A DNA stretch of 64,000 bases, taken from assembly GCF_006874705.1 (NCBI RefSeq), contig NZ_CP035382.1:2542001-2606000 (forward strand). Reading direction: 5' to 3'. Below, one piece after another: positions 8,831-19,583 of the stretch. Under the pieces are notes generated by a model, which was not told where the DNA came from, did no database searches, and saw only the letters and a program-made list of their open reading frames with translations. Source of the stretch: Leclercia adecarboxylata (lineage in GTDB: Bacteria; Pseudomonadota; Gammaproteobacteria; Enterobacterales; Enterobacteriaceae). Both the position numbers and the translations under genes were made by a program. Every line of letters starts with the position of its first letter. The stretch's first letter is position 1.

Positions 8831-9400
8831 TCAGTGTTTTTCACCAATCGGCAGAATGGTGCGATCGAACTGCTCGTTCAGTACTTCACCCATCGCCAGA
8901 TAGATGGCGCTGGCGCCGCAGACCAGGCCAATCCAGCCCGCCACGTGGATAATGGACTCGCCGTTATCCACCAGGTGGCCCACACACAGCAGGGCGAACA
9001 GCACGGTCAGGCTCAGGAACACGAACTGGAGCGCGCGGTTACCTACCAGGGTGCCGAAGAACATGAACAGCGTGAACACGCCCCACAGGCCCAGATAGAC
9101 GCCCAGGAACTGTGGGTTCGCCGCTTCGGTCAGACCCATTTTCGGCATCAGCAGAATGGCGACCAGGGTCAGCCAGAAAGAGCCGTAAGAGGTGAATGCA
9201 GTTAAACCGAAGGTATTGCCTTTCTTATATTCCAGCAGGCCCGCGAAGATCTGTGCGATACCGCCGTAAAAAATGCCCATCGCCAGGATAATGCCGTCCA
9301 TCGGGAACATCCCGATATTGTGCAGGTTCAGCAGAATGGTGGTCATGCCGAAACCCATCAGGCCCAGCGGAGCCGGATTAGCCAACTTAGTGTTGCCCAT
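8831..9400 (-). CDS. satP: Acetate/succinate:H+ symporter SatP
   Basis: AceTr-family inner-membrane protein that takes up acetate and succinate with protons. The family signature NPAPLGLMGFGMTTILLN opens the protein (residues 8-25), and six hydrophobic segments follow in 189 residues (188 in K-12). The start MGNTKLANPAPLG matches K-12, with GAGGACTT as the ribosome-binding site. In K-12, yaaW, yaaI and another small gene separate satP from dnaK. Here satP faces dnaK directly across about 300 bp. Confidence 0.95.
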   Translation of the reverse strand: MGNTKLANPAPLGLMGFGMTTILLNLHNIGMFPMDGIILAMGIFYGGIAQIFAGLLEYKKGNTFGLTAFTSYGSFWLTLVAILLMPKMGLTEAANPQFLGVYLGLWGVFTLFMFFGTLVGNRALQFVFLSLTVLFALLCVGHLVDNGESIIHVAGWIGLVCGASAIYLAMGEVLNEQFDRTILPIGEKH

Positions 9401-9474
9401 AAGTCCTCAAAAAAATCATCATTAATATGGTGAAATGGTGAATCCCACGCCAATTCTCCCTGGCGGGGCGCGGC

Positions 9475-9503
9475 ATCATAATGGGCGCCATCAACGCCGT
9501 CTA
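9475..9503 (-). promoter_or_regulatory. Candidate satP promoter
   Basis: On the minus strand TAGACG (9503-9498) and TATGAT (9480-9475) are spaced by exactly 17 bp, 75 bp upstream of the satP start. No regulator site was identified with it. Confidence 0.45.
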
Positions 9504-9542
9504 TGATCTAATCAGGGTGAAATTAAAAATTTTTTTATCCTT

Positions 9543-9576
9543 CCCCCTTGATGCATGCCGTTGCGACCCCATCTTG
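9543..9576 (+). promoter_or_regulatory. dnaK P1 heat-shock (sigma32) promoter
   Basis: CCCCCTTGAT (9543-9552) and a CCCCAT-containing -10 element (9567-9574) match the sigma32 consensus. They lie at the same place as K-12 dnaK P1, including the conserved sequence GTAGTCAACCGCAGTG just downstream. Confidence 0.85.
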
Positions 9577-9618
9577 TAGTCAACCGCAGTGTGTGGACCT
9601 GAAAAAATTCAAATCTGG

Positions 9619-9649
9619 GCAGTTGAAAAAGCACCTTCTGCCCTTATTA
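9619..9649 (+). promoter_or_regulatory. dnaK P2 heat-shock promoter
   Basis: GCAGTTGAAA (9619-9628) followed by CCCTTATTA (9641-9649) resembles the second sigma32 promoter of dnaK, about 50 bp before the start codon. The match is weaker than P1. Confidence 0.6.
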
Positions 9650-9696
9650 CAGGTACACAACCACATGTTGACTGAATTTTTAGTGGAGACGTTTAG

Positions 9697-11616
9697 ATGG
9701 GTAAAATTATTGGTATCGACCTGGGTACTACCAACTCTTGTGTAGCGATTATGGATGGCACTACTGCACGTGTGCTGGAGAACGCCGAGGGCGATCGCAC
9801 CACGCCTTCTATCATTGCTTATACCCAGGATGGTGAAACTCTGGTTGGTCAGCCGGCTAAACGTCAGGCAGTGACAAACCCGCAAAACACCCTGTTTGCG
9901 ATCAAACGCCTGATTGGCCGTCGCTTCCAGGACGAAGAAGTGCAGCGTGATGAAGCCATCATGCCGTACAAAATCATCGGCGCCGAGAACGGCGACGCAT
10001 GGATTGACGTTAAAGGTCAGAAAATGGCACCGCCGCAGATCTCTGCTGAAGTGCTGAAGAAAATGAAGAAAACGGCTGAAGATTACCTGGGTGAAGCGGT
10101 AACTGAAGCGGTTATCACCGTTCCTGCATACTTCAACGATGCTCAGCGTCAGGCAACCAAAGACGCGGGCCGTATCGCGGGTCTGGAAGTCAAACGTATC
10201 ATCAACGAACCAACCGCAGCGGCGCTGGCCTACGGTCTGGATAAAGAAGTCGGCAACCGTACTATCGCGGTATACGACCTCGGTGGCGGTACTTTCGATA
10301 TCTCTATTATCGAAATCGACGAAGTTGACGGCGAAAAAACCTTCGAAGTTCTGGCGACCAACGGTGATACCCACCTGGGTGGTGAAGACTTTGACAGCCG
10401 TATGATCAACTACCTCGTTGACGAATTTAAGAAAGATCAGGGCATTGACCTGCGTAACGACCCGCTGGCAATGCAGCGCCTGAAAGAAGCCGCAGAAAAA
10501 GCGAAGATCGAGCTCTCTTCTGCGCAGCAGACCGACGTGAACCTGCCGTATATCACTGCAGATGCCACCGGTCCAAAACACATGAACATCAAAGTGACTC
10601 GCGCGAAACTGGAAAGCCTGGTTGAAGACCTGGTTAACCGTTCCATCGAGCCGCTGAAAGTTGCTCTGCAGGATGCGGGTCTGTCCGTCTCCGAAATCCA
10701 GGACGTTATCCTGGTGGGTGGTCAAACCCGTATGCCAATGGTTCAGAAGAAAGTGGCTGAATTCTTTGGTAAAGAGCCGCGTAAAGACGTTAACCCGGAC
10801 GAAGCCGTTGCTATCGGTGCTGCCGTTCAGGGTGGCGTGCTGACTGGTGAAGTTAAAGACGTACTGCTGCTGGACGTTACCCCGCTGTCTCTGGGTATCG
10901 AAACCATGGGCGGTGTGATGACGGCGCTGATCGCCAAAAACACCACCATCCCTACCAAGCACAGCCAGGTGTTCTCTACCGCTGAAGACAACCAGTCTGC
11001 GGTAACCATCCATGTGCTGCAGGGTGAGCGTAAACGTGCCGCAGATAACAAAGATCTGGGTCAGTTTAACCTCGATGGTATCAGCCCGGCACCACGCGGT
11101 ATGCCACAGATCGAAGTTACCTTCGACATCGATGCTGACGGTATCCTGCACGTTTCCGCGAAGGACAAAAACAGCGGTAAAGAGCAGAAAATCACCATCA
11201 AGGCCTCTTCCGGTCTGAACGAAGAAGAGATCCAGAAAATGGTTCGCGAAGCGGAAGCAAACGCCGAGTCTGACCGTAAGTTCGAAGAGCTGGTTCAGAC
11301 CCGTAACCAGGGTGACCATCTGCTGCACAGCACTCGTAAGCAGGTTGAAGAAGCCGGCGACAAACTGCCAGCTGACGACAAAACCGCTATCGAGTCTGCA
11401 CTGAGCGCGCTGGAAGCGTCCCTGAAAGGTGAAGACAAAGCCGATATCGAAGCGAAAATGCAGGCGCTGGCTCAGGTTTCCGAGAAGCTGATGGAGATCG
11501 CGCAGCAGCAACACGCACAGCAGCAGGCTGGCGCGGGTGCTGACGCTTCTGCAAACAACGCGAAAGATGACGACGTTGTCGACGCAGAGTTTGAAGAAGT
11601 GAAAGACAAAAAATAA
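9697..11616 (+). CDS. dnaK: Hsp70 chaperone DnaK
   Basis: ATP-driven cytosolic chaperone that folds nascent and stress-damaged proteins with DnaJ and GrpE and restrains sigma32. The nucleotide-binding domain opens with [17 protein letters not shown] (phosphate 1 motif), and the second phosphate motif [12 protein letters not shown] lies near residue 195. The linker [13 protein letters not shown] precedes the substrate-binding domain. The C-terminus ends EFEEVKDKK, the usual EEV-type tail. The length is 639 residues (638 in K-12). The ATG follows a GGAGACGTTTAG ribosome-binding site. Two sigma32 promoters precede it and dnaJ follows in the same operon. Codon use is strongly biased, as for highly expressed genes, and this leaves long artefactual antisense frames. 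Confidence 0.99.
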   Translation: MGKIIGIDLGTTNSCVAIMDGTTARVLENAEGDRTTPSIIAYTQDGETLVGQPAKRQAVTNPQNTLFAIKRLIGRRFQDEEVQRDEAIMPYKIIGAENGDAWIDVKGQKMAPPQISAEVLKKMKKTAEDYLGEAVTEAVITVPAYFNDAQRQATKDAGRIAGLEVKRIINEPTAAALAYGLDKEVGNRTIAVYDLGGGTFDISIIEIDEVDGEKTFEVLATNGDTHLGGEDFDSRMINYLVDEFKKDQGIDLRNDPLAMQRLKEAAEKAKIELSSAQQTDVNLPYITADATGPKHMNIKVTRAKLESLVEDLVNRSIEPLKVALQDAGLSVSEIQDVILVGGQTRMPMVQKKVAEFFGKEPRKDVNPDEAVAIGAAVQGGVLTGEVKDVLLLDVTPLSLGIETMGGVMTALIAKNTTIPTKHSQVFSTAEDNQSAVTIHVLQGERKRAADNKDLGQFNLDGISPAPRGMPQIEVTFDIDADGILHVSAKDKNSGKEQKITIKASSGLNEEEIQKMVREAEANAESDRKFEELVQTRNQGDHLLHSTRKQVEEAGDKLPADDKTAIESALSALEASLKGEDKADIEAKMQALAQVSEKLMEIAQQQHAQQQAGAGADASANNAKDDDVVDAEFEEVKDKK

Positions 11617-11642
11617 TCGCCCTTTGAACGGGTAATACACTG

Positions 11643-11675
11643 GCACGGGCGAAGAGGTTTCCTCTCCGCCCGTGC
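11643..11675 (+). other. Intercistronic hairpin between dnaK and dnaJ
   Basis: A 15-bp stem with one mismatch and a TTT loop fills the 86-bp dnaK-dnaJ gap. It is not followed by a T-tract, so it looks like an mRNA-stabilising or processing structure that could help set dnaK expression above dnaJ, rather than a terminator. Confidence 0.6.
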
Positions 11676-11702
11676 ACGCATGTTAGGGGCAGATAAAACA
11701 AG

Positions 11703-12839
11703 ATGGCTAAGCAAGACTATTACGAGATTTTAGGCGTTTCCAAAACAGCGGAAGAGCGTGAAATCAAAAAGGCGTATAAGCGCCTGGCCATGAAATTTCA
11801 CCCGGACCGCAACCAGGGTGACAAAGAGGCCGAAGCCAAGTTTAAAGAGATCAAAGAAGCCTACGAAATCCTGACCGATGCCCAGAAACGTGCGGCCTAC
11901 GATCAGTACGGCCACGCTGCGTTTGAACAGGGCGGCATGGGCGGCGGCGGCGGATTTGGCGGCGGCGGCGCAGATTTCAGCGATATCTTTGGTGACGTCT
12001 TTGGCGACATCTTCGGCGGCGGCCGCGGTCGTCAGCGTGCGGCCCGTGGCGCAGACCTGCGCTACAACATGGAGCTGTCGCTGGAAGAGGCCGTACGCGG
12101 CGTAACGAAAGAGATCCGCATTCCAACCCTCGAAGAGTGCGACATTTGCCACGGCAGCGGCGCGAAAGTGGGTACCAAGCCGCAGACCTGTCCTACCTGT
12201 CACGGTTCCGGCCAGGTGCAGATGCGTCAGGGCTTCTTTGCGGTGCAGCAGAGCTGTCCGCACTGTCAGGGTCGCGGTACGCTGATCAAGGATCCGTGCA
12301 ACAAGTGCCACGGTCATGGTCGCGTTGAGAAGACAAAAACCCTGTCCGTTAAAATTCCGGCAGGGGTGGATACTGGCGATCGTATTCGTCTGTCTGGCGA
12401 AGGCGAAGCGGGTGAACATGGCGCACCGGCAGGCGATCTGTACGTTCAGGTGCAGGTGAAGCAGCACGCGATTTTCGAACGTGAAGGCAACAACCTGTAC
12501 TGCGAAGTGCCGATCAACTTTGCGATGGCGGCGATGGGCGGTGAAATCGAAGTGCCAACCCTTGACGGTCGCGTAAACCTGAAAGTGCCTGGGGAAACCC
12601 AGACCGGCAAGCTGTTCCGCATGCGCGGTAAAGGCGTTAAATCGGTGCGTGGCGGCGCGCAGGGCGACCTGCTGTGTCGTGTGGTAGTTGAAACCCCGGT
12701 TGGCCTGAATGAAAAACAGAAGCAGCTGCTGCGAGAGTTGCAGGAGAGCTTCGGCGGCCCAACGGGTGAGAACAACAGCCCGCGCTCCAAAAGCTTCTTT
12801 GATGGCGTGAAAAAATTCTTTGACGATTTGACTCGCTAA
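11703..12839 (+). CDS. dnaJ: Hsp40 co-chaperone DnaJ
   Basis: Delivers unfolded clients to DnaK and stimulates its ATPase. Domains in order: a J domain (residues 1-70) with HPD in [10 protein letters not shown]; a Gly/Phe-rich linker (about 76-105) with poly-Gly runs; a zinc domain with four CxxCxGxG repeats ([32 protein letters not shown], about 144-210); and two C-terminal beta domains. The length is 378 residues (376 in K-12). It is cotranscribed with dnaK and followed by a strong terminator. The hokC toxin gene that follows dnaJ in K-12 is absent. Confidence 0.98.
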   Translation: MAKQDYYEILGVSKTAEEREIKKAYKRLAMKFHPDRNQGDKEAEAKFKEIKEAYEILTDAQKRAAYDQYGHAAFEQGGMGGGGGFGGGGADFSDIFGDVFGDIFGGGRGRQRAARGADLRYNMELSLEEAVRGVTKEIRIPTLEECDICHGSGAKVGTKPQTCPTCHGSGQVQMRQGFFAVQQSCPHCQGRGTLIKDPCNKCHGHGRVEKTKTLSVKIPAGVDTGDRIRLSGEGEAGEHGAPAGDLYVQVQVKQHAIFEREGNNLYCEVPINFAMAAMGGEIEVPTLDGRVNLKVPGETQTGKLFRMRGKGVKSVRGGAQGDLLCRVVVETPVGLNEKQKQLLRELQESFGGPTGENNSPRSKSFFDGVKKFFDDLTR

Positions 12840-12861
12840 TCGGTGAGCTGACGTTATTCTC

Positions 12862-12890
12862 AAAGCCCGGAAGCGATTCCGGGCTTTTTT
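12862..12890 (+). terminator. Terminator after dnaJ
   Basis: An 11-bp stem (12862-12872 with 12877-12887), 4-base loop and a T6 tract lie 22 bases after the dnaJ stop. This is a strong intrinsic terminator. Confidence 0.9.
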
Positions 12891-13011
12891 ATGGTTGAAA
12901 AGATAGCTCGAAAAAACTGAGTGCATACTCAATATTAACCTGCTTTTACCGATTAATTGCCGCGAGTATGATGGTTTTATCGAGGGATTGTCGTAAAGAG
13001 AGAGAGTAATA

Positions 13012-14187
13012 GTGAAACTTCTGCACCGTTTTTTCCAGAATGAGGCCTCCGGTGGCATCATTCTTATTCTGGCCGCTGCGCTGGCAATGCTGCTGGCTAA
13101 CCTGGGCGCTACCCGCGACCTGTATCACGCTTTTCTGGAAACTCCCGTTGAACTTCGCGTCGGCGTGCTGGAAATTAACAAGAACATGCTGCTGTGGATC
13201 AACGATGCGCTGATGGCGGTCTTTTTCCTGCTGGTAGGCCTGGAGGTCAAGCGTGAGCTGGTACAGGGCTCCCTGGCCAGCCGCCAGCGCGCTGCGTTTC
13301 CGGTGATTGCCGCTATCGGCGGGATGGTCGTACCGGCGTTGATCTACCTGGCCTTTAACTATCAGGATCCGGTTGCCCGCCACGGCTGGGCGATCCCGGC
13401 CGCGACGGACATTGCCTTTGCGCTGGGCGTTCTGGCCCTGTTGGGCAACCGCGTGCCGATGGCGCTTAAAATCTTCCTGATGGCGCTGGCGATCATCGAT
13501 GACCTGGGCGCGATTATCATTATTGCCCTGTTCTACACCAGCGAGCTGTCGGTGTTGTCGCTGGGCGTTGCGGCGGCGGCCATTGCGGCGCTGGCGCTGC
13601 TGAATATCTTCAATGTCCGTAGGATCGGCATCTATGTGCTGGTGGGAGTGGTTCTGTGGACGGCAGTGCTGAAATCGGGCGTACATGCCACCCTGGCGGG
13701 AGTGATTATTGGCTTCTTCGTGCCGCTGAAGGCGCAGGGAGGCAAATCTCCGGCGAAGCAGTTAGAGCATGTCCTGCATCCGTGGGTGGCCTTTATGATC
13801 CTGCCGCTGTTTGCCTTTGCTAACGCGGGCGTCTCCCTTGAAGGGGTGACTTTCGGTGGGCTGACCTCAATGTTACCGCTGGGGATCATTGCCGGCCTGT
13901 TTATCGGCAAGCCGCTGGGCATCAGCCTCTTCTGCTGGCTGGCGCTGAAACTGAAGCTGGCCTCGTTGCCACATGGCACTACCTGGCGGCAGATCATGGC
14001 CGTTGGCGTGCTGTGCGGGATTGGCTTTACGATGTCGATCTTTATCTCGACGCTGGCGTTTGGCCCGCATGCCCCGGAGCTTATCGTCTGGGCTAAACTG
14101 GGTATCCTGGTCGGTTCGCTGCTGGCGGCGTTTATTGGCTATGCCTTACTGAAAATGAAATTGTCGGGGCAGGTGCATCCGGCTTAA
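13012..14187 (+). CDS. nhaA: Na+/H+ antiporter NhaA (GTG start)
   Basis: Electrogenic inner-membrane antiporter (2 H+ in, 1 Na+ out) needed at high salt and alkaline pH. It has twelve membrane segments in 391 residues (388 in K-12). The transport-site aspartates appear in [10 protein letters not shown] (D133 region) and AIIDDLGAI (D163/D164 pair). The start is GTG at 13012 behind an AGAGAGAG ribosome-binding site, giving [19 protein letters not shown], which aligns with K-12. It is followed by nhaR, its Na+-responsive LysR activator, consistent with a nhaAR operon. Confidence 0.97.
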   Translation: MKLLHRFFQNEASGGIILILAAALAMLLANLGATRDLYHAFLETPVELRVGVLEINKNMLLWINDALMAVFFLLVGLEVKRELVQGSLASRQRAAFPVIAAIGGMVVPALIYLAFNYQDPVARHGWAIPAATDIAFALGVLALLGNRVPMALKIFLMALAIIDDLGAIIIIALFYTSELSVLSLGVAAAAIAALALLNIFNVRRIGIYVLVGVVLWTAVLKSGVHATLAGVIIGFFVPLKAQGGKSPAKQLEHVLHPWVAFMILPLFAFANAGVSLEGVTFGGLTSMLPLGIIAGLFIGKPLGISLFCWLALKLKLASLPHGTTWRQIMAVGVLCGIGFTMSIFISTLAFGPHAPELIVWAKLGILVGSLLAAFIGYALLKMKLSGQVHPA

Positions 14188-14246
14188 CGGGACTTTGGGA
14201 GGGACAGGCCGCCCTCCCACTAACACTATCAGGGAGCGAGGATCGT

Positions 14247-15146
14247 ATGTCTCATCTTAACTACAACCATCTGTACTACTTCTGGCATGTCTATAAAGAG
14301 GGCTCGGTTGTCGGCGCTGCAGAGGCGCTCTACCTGACGCCGCAGACGATTACCGGGCAGATCAAAGCCCTGGAAGAGCGTCTGCAGGGGAAGTTATTCA
14401 AGCGCAAGGGGAGGGGGATCGAACCCAGCGAACTTGGCGAGCTGGTGTTTCGCTACGCCGACAAAATGTTCACCCTGAGCCAGGAGATGCTCGATATCGT
14501 CAACTATCGCAAAGAGTCGAACCTGCTCTTTGACGTCGGTGTCGCGGATGCGCTGTCAAAACGGCTGGTGAGCGGCGTGCTGGATGCGGCGGTGGTTGAG
14601 GATGAACAGATCCACCTGCGCTGTTTTGAATCCACCCACGAGATGCTGCTGGAGCAGCTGAGTCAGCACAAGCTGGACATGATTATCTCCGACTGCCCGA
14701 TCGACTCCACCCAGCAGGAAGGGCTGTTCTCGGTGAAAATAGGCGAGTGTGGCGTCAGCTTCTGGTGTATTAACCCGCCGCCGGAAAAACCTTTCCCGGC
14801 CTGCCTGGAGGAGCGCCGGCTGCTGGTGCCAGGCAGACGCTCCATGCTCGGACGCAAGCTGCTGAACTGGTTTAACTCGCAGGGGCTGAAAGTGGAAATT
14901 CTGGGTGAGTTCGATGATGCCGCGCTGATGAAAGCCTTTGGCGAAGCGCATAACGCGATCTTCGTTGCCCCGACGCTTTACGCGCAGGATCTCTATTCGG
15001 ACATCAGGATTACGGAGATTGGCAGGGTGGATAACGTGATGGAGGAGTATCACGCGATATTTGCCGAAAGGATGATTCAGCATCCGGCGGTGCAGCGTAT
15101 CTGTAACCGTGACTACTCGGCGCTGTTTACGCCTCCGGCAATCTGA
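14247..15146 (+). CDS. nhaR: LysR-type activator NhaR
   Basis: Na+-responsive transcription activator of nhaA, known in E. coli also to affect pgaABCD and osmC. The N-terminal winged helix-turn-helix spans residues 1-65 ([20 protein letters not shown] onward, with [20 protein letters not shown] as the helix pair). The C-terminal LysR effector domain follows. It is 299 residues, with start ATG at 14247 behind AGGGAGCGAGG. It lies 59 bases downstream of nhaA. No terminator separates the two genes apart from a short GGGA/TCCC-rich stretch. Confidence 0.95.
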   Translation: MSHLNYNHLYYFWHVYKEGSVVGAAEALYLTPQTITGQIKALEERLQGKLFKRKGRGIEPSELGELVFRYADKMFTLSQEMLDIVNYRKESNLLFDVGVADALSKRLVSGVLDAAVVEDEQIHLRCFESTHEMLLEQLSQHKLDMIISDCPIDSTQQEGLFSVKIGECGVSFWCINPPPEKPFPACLEERRLLVPGRRSMLGRKLLNWFNSQGLKVEILGEFDDAALMKAFGEAHNAIFVAPTLYAQDLYSDIRITEIGRVDNVMEEYHAIFAERMIQHPAVQRICNRDYSALFTPPAI

Positions 15147-15152
15147 AGGCAT

Positions 15153-15176
15153 AAAAAAACCCGCGTTAAGCGGGTT
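15153..15176 (-). terminator. Terminator of rpsT
   Basis: On the minus strand a 7-bp stem (15176-15170 with 15164-15158) runs into a T7 tract (15159-15153), 28 bases after the rpsT stop. It also sits just past nhaR on the plus strand, where the tail (CTTT) is weak. Confidence 0.85.
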
Positions 15177-15203
15177 CTTTAAACAAGCAACAACAAGTGG
15201 CGA

Positions 15204-15500
<297 letters not shown>

Positions 15501-15513
15501 TCAAAGGCCGAGG

Positions 15514-15542
15514 AATATGCCCTCTCTGCCTTCTTTTGTCAA
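15514..15542 (-). promoter_or_regulatory. rpsT promoter
   Basis: On the minus strand a perfect TTGACA (15542-15537) lies 17 bp before CATATT (15519-15514), followed by a GC-rich stretch (CCTCGGCC). Such a discriminator is typical of stringently controlled ribosomal promoters. It is about 50 bp upstream of the TTG start. Confidence 0.7.
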
Positions 15543-15568
15543 TGGATTTGTGCAAATAAGCGCCGTTA

Positions 15569-15787
15569 ATGAGCGACGCTACGTTACGTAGTGATGGCGC
15601 AGGATTCTACCAGCTTGTCTCTCCTGAATACAGCTTTTCGACATAAAAATCGTCATCTGCGGACAGATTTTTTCGCTGTGAAAGGCAACCCTGATGAAAT
15701 CATTACGGCTTTCTGTTTTGCGTGAACAATCGTCGGTTAACCTTAACCGCTGTACAAGGTATACTTTGGCGATTTTCACTGTTTTGA
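15569..15787 (+). pseudogene. Degenerate yaaY-like frame
   Basis: K-12 annotates a 72-residue protein YaaY between rpsT and ribF. In the same place here one frame reads MSDATLRSDGAGFYQL..EYSFST then stops (TAA at 15644). The same frame later resumes with RRLTLTAVQGILWRFSLF before a TGA at 15785, after two more in-frame stops. Both ends resemble YaaY as I recall it, while the middle does not. Either the gene decayed, or YaaY was never a real protein and the conservation reflects promoter DNA. I favour the second because the conserved 3' part is the ribF promoter. Confidence 0.5.
15737..15765 (+). promoter_or_regulatory. ribF-ileS-lspA operon promoter
   Basis: TTAACC (15737-15742) and TATACT (15760-15765) are spaced by 17 bp, ending 29 bp before the ribF start. 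The -10 matches consensus at five of six positions. Confidence 0.6.
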
Positions 15788-15794
15788 GCCAGTC

Positions 15795-16733
15795 ATGAAG
15801 CTGATACGCGGCATACATAATCTCAGTCAGGCCCCGCATGGGTGTGTGCTGACTATTGGTAATTTCGACGGCGTGCATCGTGGACATCAGGTGCTGTTGC
15901 AGGGGTTACGTGAAGAGGGGCGGGCACGAGGTCTGCCGGTAGTAGTCATGATTTTTGAGCCGCAGCCGCTGGAGCTTTTTGCCAGCGAGAAGGCGCCTGC
16001 GCGCCTGACCCGCCTGCGTGAAAAGTTGCGTTACCTGGCGCAGTGCGGCGTGGACTACGTCCTGTGCGTGCGTTTTGATCGGCGCTTCGCCGCGCTGACG
16101 GCACAAAATTTTGTCAGCGACCTGTTGGTCGATCGCCTCGGCGTGCGCTTTCTGGCGGTAGGAGATGATTTCCGCTTTGGCGCTGGTCGTCAGGGGGATT
16201 TCTTGCTATTACAGAAGGCTGGCCTGGAGTATGGCTTTGACGTCACCAGCACCCAGACCTTTTGCGAAGGCGGCGTACGCATCAGCAGCACGGCAGTACG
16301 CCAGGCGCTGGCGGAAGACGACCTGGATGCCGCCGCAACGCTGCTCGGACGCCCGTTCTCAATTTCCGGGCGCGTCGTGCATGGCGATGAACTGGGCCGC
16401 ACCATTGGTTTCCCTACGGCGAACTTACCGCTGCGCCGTCAGGTTTCCCCGGTAAAAGGGGTCTTTGCGGTAGAAGTGACGGGGCTGGGCGATAAGCCTC
16501 TGCCCGGCGTGGCCAATATTGGTACCCGTCCAACAGTGGCTGGCGTACGCCAGCAGCTCGAAGTGCATTTGCTGGACGTTGTAATGGACCTTTACGGTCG
16601 CCATATAGATGTAATCCTGCGTAAAAAAATACGCAATGAGCAGCGATTCGCCTCGCTTGATGAGCTGAAAGCGCAAATCGCGAGAGATGAGTTAACAGCC
16701 CGCGAAATTTTTGGGCTATCAAACCCGGCTTAA
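15795..16733 (+). CDS. ribF: Bifunctional riboflavin kinase / FMN adenylyltransferase
   Basis: Makes FMN from riboflavin and then FAD. The N-terminal nucleotidyltransferase domain (about 1-180) shows TIGNFDGVHRGHQ (HxGH-type motif, residues 20-32) and a later ISSTAVRQAL motif. The C-terminal kinase domain (about 185-305) shows GRTIGFPTANL and GVANIGTRPT. The length is 312 residues (313 in K-12). It heads the ribF-ileS-lspA-fkpB-ispH run. A gap of 33 bases separates it from ileS. Confidence 0.97.
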   Translation: MKLIRGIHNLSQAPHGCVLTIGNFDGVHRGHQVLLQGLREEGRARGLPVVVMIFEPQPLELFASEKAPARLTRLREKLRYLAQCGVDYVLCVRFDRRFAALTAQNFVSDLLVDRLGVRFLAVGDDFRFGAGRQGDFLLLQKAGLEYGFDVTSTQTFCEGGVRISSTAVRQALAEDDLDAAATLLGRPFSISGRVVHGDELGRTIGFPTANLPLRRQVSPVKGVFAVEVTGLGDKPLPGVANIGTRPTVAGVRQQLEVHLLDVVMDLYGRHIDVILRKKIRNEQRFASLDELKAQIARDELTAREIFGLSNPA

Positions 16734-16766
16734 TGCCTGAGATATAAATACGGAACCGAGAATCTG

Positions 16767-19583
16767 ATGAGTGACTATAAATCAACCCTGAATTTGCCGG
16801 AAACAGGGTTCCCGATGCGCGGCGACCTCGCCAAGCGTGAACCGGGAATGCTGGCGCGTTGGACCGATGATGACCTGTACGGCATCATCCGTGCAGCCAA
16901 AAAAGGGAAAAAAACCTTCATTCTGCATGATGGCCCTCCTTATGCGAATGGCAGCATTCATATTGGTCACTCTGTAAACAAGATTCTGAAAGACATTATC
17001 GTGAAGTCCAAAGGCCTCACGGGCTTTGACTCGCCTTACGTTCCAGGCTGGGACTGCCACGGCCTGCCGATCGAGCTGAAAGTGGAGCAAGAGTTCGGTA
17101 AGCCAGGCGAGAAGTTCACCGCCGCTGAATTCCGTGCGAAATGCCGCGAATACGCCGCGACCCAGGTTGATGGTCAGCGTGAAGACTTTATCCGTCTTGG
17201 CGTGCTGGGCGACTGGTCGCACCCCTACCTGACCATGGACTTCAAAACCGAAGCAAACATCATCCGTGCGTTGGGCAAAATCATCGGCAACGGCCACCTG
17301 CACAAAGGCGCCAAGCCGGTGCACTGGTGCGTGGACTGCCGCTCTGCGCTGGCTGAGGCGGAAGTCGAGTATTACGACAAAACCTCCCCGTCCATCGACG
17401 TGGCCTTTGAAGGCGTCGATCAGGAAGCGCTGCAGGGCAAATTTGGCCTGCCGGGCGTAGAAGGCCCAATCTCGCTGGTGATCTGGACCACCACCCCGTG
17501 GACCCTGCCTGCTAACCGCGCGATCTCCCTCTCTGCGGAGTTCGACTATGCGCTGGTACAGGTTGAAGGCCGTGCGCTGATCCTGGCCAAAGACCTGGTT
17601 GAGAGCGTGCTGAAACGCGCGAACATCACCGAATACAGCATTCTGGGTACCGTTAAAGGTGCCGAGCTGGAGCATTTGCGCTTTAAGCATCCGTTCCTCG
17701 ATTTCGATGTGCCAGCAATTCTCGGCGATCACGTCACCCTGGAAGCGGGTACCGGTGCGGTGCATACCGCCGGTGGCCACGGCCCGGACGACTACAATAT
17801 CAGCCTGAAATACGGTCTGGAGATCGCTAACCCGGTTGGCCCGGACGGCGCTTACCTGCCAGGCACGTATCCGACCCTGGACGGCATCAACGTCTTTAAA
17901 GCCAACGACATCATCGTCAACATGCTGCGCGACAACGGCTCGCTGCTGCACGTTGAAAAAATGCAGCACAGCTATCCGTGCTGCTGGCGTCACAAGTCAC
18001 CGATCATCTTCCGTGCGACCCCGCAGTGGTTTGTCAGCATGGATCAGAAAGGCCTGCGCGCGCAGTCGCTTTCTGAGATCAAAGGCGTGCAGTGGATCCC
18101 GGACTGGGGCCAGGCGCGTATCGAATCTATGGTTGCCAACCGTCCTGACTGGTGTATCTCCCGTCAGCGTACCTGGGGCGTGCCGATGTCTCTGTTCGTG
18201 CATAAAGAGACCCAGGAGCTGCACCCGAACACGCTGGAACTGATGGAAGAAGTAGCGAAACGCGTCGAAGTTGACGGCATTCAGGCGTGGTGGGATCTCG
18301 ATTCCCGCGACATCCTGGGCGCTGACGCGGACAACTACGAGAAAGTGCCGGATACCCTGGACGTCTGGTTCGACTCCGGCTCTACCCACGCCTCCGTAGT
18401 TGACGTGCGTCCGGAGTTTGCCGGCCACGCCGCCGACATGTATCTGGAAGGTTCTGACCAACACCGCGGCTGGTTCATGTCATCCCTGATGATCTCCACC
18501 GCCATGAAGGGCAAGGCACCTTACCGCCAGGTACTGACTCACGGTTTCACCGTGGATGGTCAGGGCCGTAAGATGTCCAAATCTATCGGTAACACCGTTT
18601 CTCCGCAGGATGTGATGAACAAACTGGGCGCAGACATTCTGCGTCTGTGGGTGGCATCCACCGATTACACCGGCGAAATGGCGGTGTCTGACGAGATCCT
18701 GAAACGTGCTGCCGACAGCTATCGTCGTATCCGTAACACCGCGCGCTTCCTGCTGGCGAACCTGAACGGGTTCGATCCGGCGAAAGACATGGTGAAACCG
18801 GAAGAGATGGTGGTGCTGGATCGCTGGGCGGTAGGCTGCGCGCAAGCGGCGCAGGAAGATATCCTGAAGGCCTATGAGTCTTACGACTTCCACGAAGTGG
18901 TGCAGCGCCTGATGCGCTTCTGCTCCATCGAGATGGGTTCGTTCTACCTCGACATCATCAAAGACCGTCAGTACACCGCCAAAGCAGACAGCGTGGCGCG
19001 TCGCAGCTGCCAGACCGCGCTGTTCCATATCGCAGAAGCGCTGGTGCGCTGGATGGCACCGATCATGTCCTTCACTGCGGATGAGATCTGGGGCTACCTG
19101 CCTGGCGATCGTGAGAAGTATGTCTTCACCGGCGAGTGGTACCAGGGGCTGTTTGGCCTGGCAGAGACCGAAGCCATGAACGACAGCTTCTGGGACGAGC
19201 TGCTGAAAGTGCGCGGCGAAGTGAACAAGGTGATCGAGCAGGCGCGTGCCGACAAGAAAGTGGGCGGCTCTCTGGAAGCGTCAGTGACCCTGTACGCTGA
19301 ACCTGAGCTGGCGGCGAAGCTGACGGCACTGGGCGATGAATTGCGATTTGTCCTGTTGACCTCTGGGGCGAATGTTGCGGATTATGCCGACGCGAGCGCG
19401 GATGCCCAGCAGAGCGAACTGCTCAAAGGGCTGAAAGTGGCGCTGGTGAAAGCCGATGGTGAGAAATGCCCGCGCTGCTGGCATTACACTACCGATGTCG
19501 GCAAGGTGGCGGAACACGCAGAGATCTGCGGACGCTGTGTCAGCAACGTCGCCGGTGATGGCGAAAAACGTAAGTTTGCCTGA
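16767..19583 (+). CDS. ileS: Isoleucyl-tRNA synthetase
   Basis: Class I aminoacyl-tRNA synthetase that charges tRNA-Ile and edits Val. It has 938 residues, as in K-12. The HIGH signature lies in [12 protein letters not shown] near residue 64. The CP1 editing domain includes [13 protein letters not shown]. The KMSKS signature lies in [10 protein letters not shown] near residue 603. A C-terminal zinc site is formed by CPRCW and CGRC. The start ATG at 16767 gives [20 protein letters not shown]. The stop TGA overlaps the lspA start codon by one base, so the two genes are translationally linked. Confidence 0.99.
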   Translation: MSDYKSTLNLPETGFPMRGDLAKREPGMLARWTDDDLYGIIRAAKKGKKTFILHDGPPYANGSIHIGHSVNKILKDIIVKSKGLTGFDSPYVPGWDCHGLPIELKVEQEFGKPGEKFTAAEFRAKCREYAATQVDGQREDFIRLGVLGDWSHPYLTMDFKTEANIIRALGKIIGNGHLHKGAKPVHWCVDCRSALAEAEVEYYDKTSPSIDVAFEGVDQEALQGKFGLPGVEGPISLVIWTTTPWTLPANRAISLSAEFDYALVQVEGRALILAKDLVESVLKRANITEYSILGTVKGAELEHLRFKHPFLDFDVPAILGDHVTLEAGTGAVHTAGGHGPDDYNISLKYGLEIANPVGPDGAYLPGTYPTLDGINVFKANDIIVNMLRDNGSLLHVEKMQHSYPCCWRHKSPIIFRATPQWFVSMDQKGLRAQSLSEIKGVQWIPDWGQARIESMVANRPDWCISRQRTWGVPMSLFVHKETQELHPNTLELMEEVAKRVEVDGIQAWWDLDSRDILGADADNYEKVPDTLDVWFDSGSTHASVVDVRPEFAGHAADMYLEGSDQHRGWFMSSLMISTAMKGKAPYRQVLTHGFTVDGQGRKMSKSIGNTVSPQDVMNKLGADILRLWVASTDYTGEMAVSDEILKRAADSYRRIRNTARFLLANLNGFDPAKDMVKPEEMVVLDRWAVGCAQAAQEDILKAYESYDFHEVVQRLMRFCSIEMGSFYLDIIKDRQYTAKADSVARRSCQTALFHIAEALVRWMAPIMSFTADEIWGYLPGDREKYVFTGEWYQGLFGLAETEAMNDSFWDELLKVRGEVNKVIEQARADKKVGGSLEASVTLYAEPELAAKLTALGDELRFVLLTSGANVADYADASADAQQSELLKGLKVALVKADGEKCPRCWHYTTDVGKVAEHAEICGRCVSNVAGDGEKRKFA

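Noticed and set aside
9580..11646. A 688-residue open frame antisense to dnaK
   Set aside because: It is the reverse-strand shadow of a highly expressed gene with strong codon bias. It lacks a ribosome-binding site, and its content has no domain resemblance.
11930..12040. GGC-rich repeats in dnaJ as a simple-sequence repeat locus
   Set aside because: They encode the standard Gly/Phe-rich linker of DnaJ, present in all orthologues.
12840..13011. hokC/sokC locus expected after dnaJ from the K-12 map
   Set aside because: The 172-bp gap holds only the dnaJ terminator and the nhaA promoter region, with no Hok-like frame or leader.
11730..13061. A 443-residue open frame antisense to dnaJ
   Set aside because: Shadow of dnaJ. 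It runs through the dnaJ terminator and into the nhaA leader on the wrong strand, with no recognisable protein family.
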